A DNA stretch of 64,000 bases, from positions 72,137,272-72,201,271 of the forward strand of contig CM022948.1 in NCBI GenBank assembly GCA_012931725.1, written 5' to 3'. Shown one piece after another: positions 63,122 to 64,000 of this stretch. Source of the stretch: Litsea cubeba (Eukaryota; Streptophyta; Magnoliopsida; Laurales; Lauraceae). The notes beneath the pieces are model-generated. The model was not told the DNA's origin. It did not search any database and saw nothing but the letters and a program-made list of their open reading frames with translations. A program made the translations under genes and the position numbers. Positions within the stretch are counted from its first letter, which is position 1, and each line of letters starts with the position of its first letter.

Positions 63122-63535
63122 CAATGGCGGCTCAAGAAATTCAAGTCAGTGGGGTCGACAAAAAACTTATATTCCACAAATCGAATAAATTTATTTTCCC
63201 TTTTATCAACATCTGTCATCTACTTTTGATAATATTAGGATTTTCTCCTTCTAATACGGGGAGAATACCGTATTTAAAAATTAAGTTAAGGTAAATTAAG
63301 ACTTACCGACAAAATGTCTTAAAAAGAAAATTTTCTTTAAAAAATAAAAATTGGACCCATTAGTTTTTTTTATTTTTTATTTTTTTTGTAGATAAATGAC
63401 CCATTAACTTGGCATTTAGTGGGGTCAAAAGCTTCCCATAACTTCCATTCATTAAAGAGTTTTTTTTTTAAATAATTTTTCAGACCTCAAGTGGGGTCAA
63501 TTGACCCCACTTGGATCCATGTAGCGCCGCCCATG
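63122..63535. mobile_element. Small non-autonomous hAT element
   Basis: The 414-bp element starts CAATGGCGGC and ends GCCGCCCATG (imperfect inverted ends). It is flanked by near-identical 8-bp repeats, GCTAAGAC (63114-63121) and GCTAAGAG (63536-63543). Subterminal AGTGGGGTC motifs occur at both ends in inverted order (near 63149-63157 and 63490-63511). It has no transposase. Ends of the form CARTGGCGG are common among plant hAT MITEs. Confidence 0.75.
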
Positions 63536-63543
63536 GCTAAGAG

Positions 63544-64000
63544 GTTAGTTGCATTTTCAGATTTTGTTTTATTGGAGTTTGTTTTGCTTAATGGACTCAC
63601 TCTTTCTCAGGCTCTTCCAAAAAGGTAAGTTGCTTAATTATAGAAACTGTTTCTTTCAAAGGCTCCCTAAACACATTAGTTTCCTAATCCTCTCTCTCTC
63701 ACACACATTTTGACTCTCTCCTTTTTTTATAAAAAAAATTATCAGATGCAACTATCATTGTCCATCTCCAGTTCATGCAGTTTCCATTGTTTTGGATGAT
63801 ACAGACAAAGAAACAAATGAATGGAGGTTAGGAATTTTGAGAGCCAAATGTGTGTGTCTAGAAAGATATGTAGGAAGTTAAAGGAGGGATGGTCTTCATA
63901 CATGCATGTTGCAGATGCTCTTCATTTTTGTCTCGGGTGACACTTACAGGTATAAGGGAAAGCCTAAATGAGCATTACTTTCATTATGATTTCTTCTGTT
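63544..64000. other. Window end, no gene recognised
   Basis: Sequence rich in CT and T runs with no supported coding region. A gene could begin beyond the window. Confidence 0.5.

Noticed and set aside
62769..63188. 139-codon gene near the right end
   Set aside because: No motif, low-complexity start, and its 3' part runs into the hAT element beginning at 63122.

Overview
This is nuclear DNA from a flowering plant. Two plant gene families are present with GT-AG introns: an Aux/IAA auxin repressor and an AAP-type amino acid permease. The rest is AT-rich and full of plant transposable elements (Helitrons, hAT, a Mutator-like element, a TRIM pair, a SINE, a solo LTR, MITEs). I cannot fix the species from sequence alone. 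All exon joins were read by eye; both host genes keep one open frame across every join.

Layout. 1-14 kb: intergenic DNA with hAT elements (1-89 partial, 4916-5864, 11842-12282, the last two with 8-bp target duplications) and a MITE. 14.26-20.95 kb: two related non-autonomous Helitrons in opposite orientation (14257-17007 minus, 19705-20951 plus). Both are filled with a ~147-bp satellite-like repeat arranged in three-unit higher-order blocks. 25413-26244: a solo LTR. 27889-30454: the Aux/IAA gene (5 exons, 362 aa, IAA18/IAA26-like). 31.9-36.9 kb: a SINE, a Mutator-like element with ~180-bp terminal inverted repeats, two TRIM copies and a Tourist-like MITE. 40514-46908: the amino acid permease gene (7 exons, 480 aa) with a 3.4-kb first intron. 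49689-59608: a complete 9.9-kb Helitron. 63122-63535: a small hAT element.

The most striking object is the 9.9-kb Helitron. It has an A^TC start, a 3' hairpin followed by CTAG^T, a five-exon RepHel gene (HUH replication initiator plus PIF1-type helicase) that reads in one frame except for a single TAA, and a ten-exon RPA1-like gene that is fully open. A well-formed intron lies between the RepHel stop and the RPA start, which suggests that the two genes can share a transcript. RepHel would nick and unwind DNA and the RPA-like protein would coat the single strand. The single stop may make this copy depend on RepHel made elsewhere. The smaller Helitrons belong to a different end-sequence family and carry no protein genes, so they would depend on some other autonomous element.
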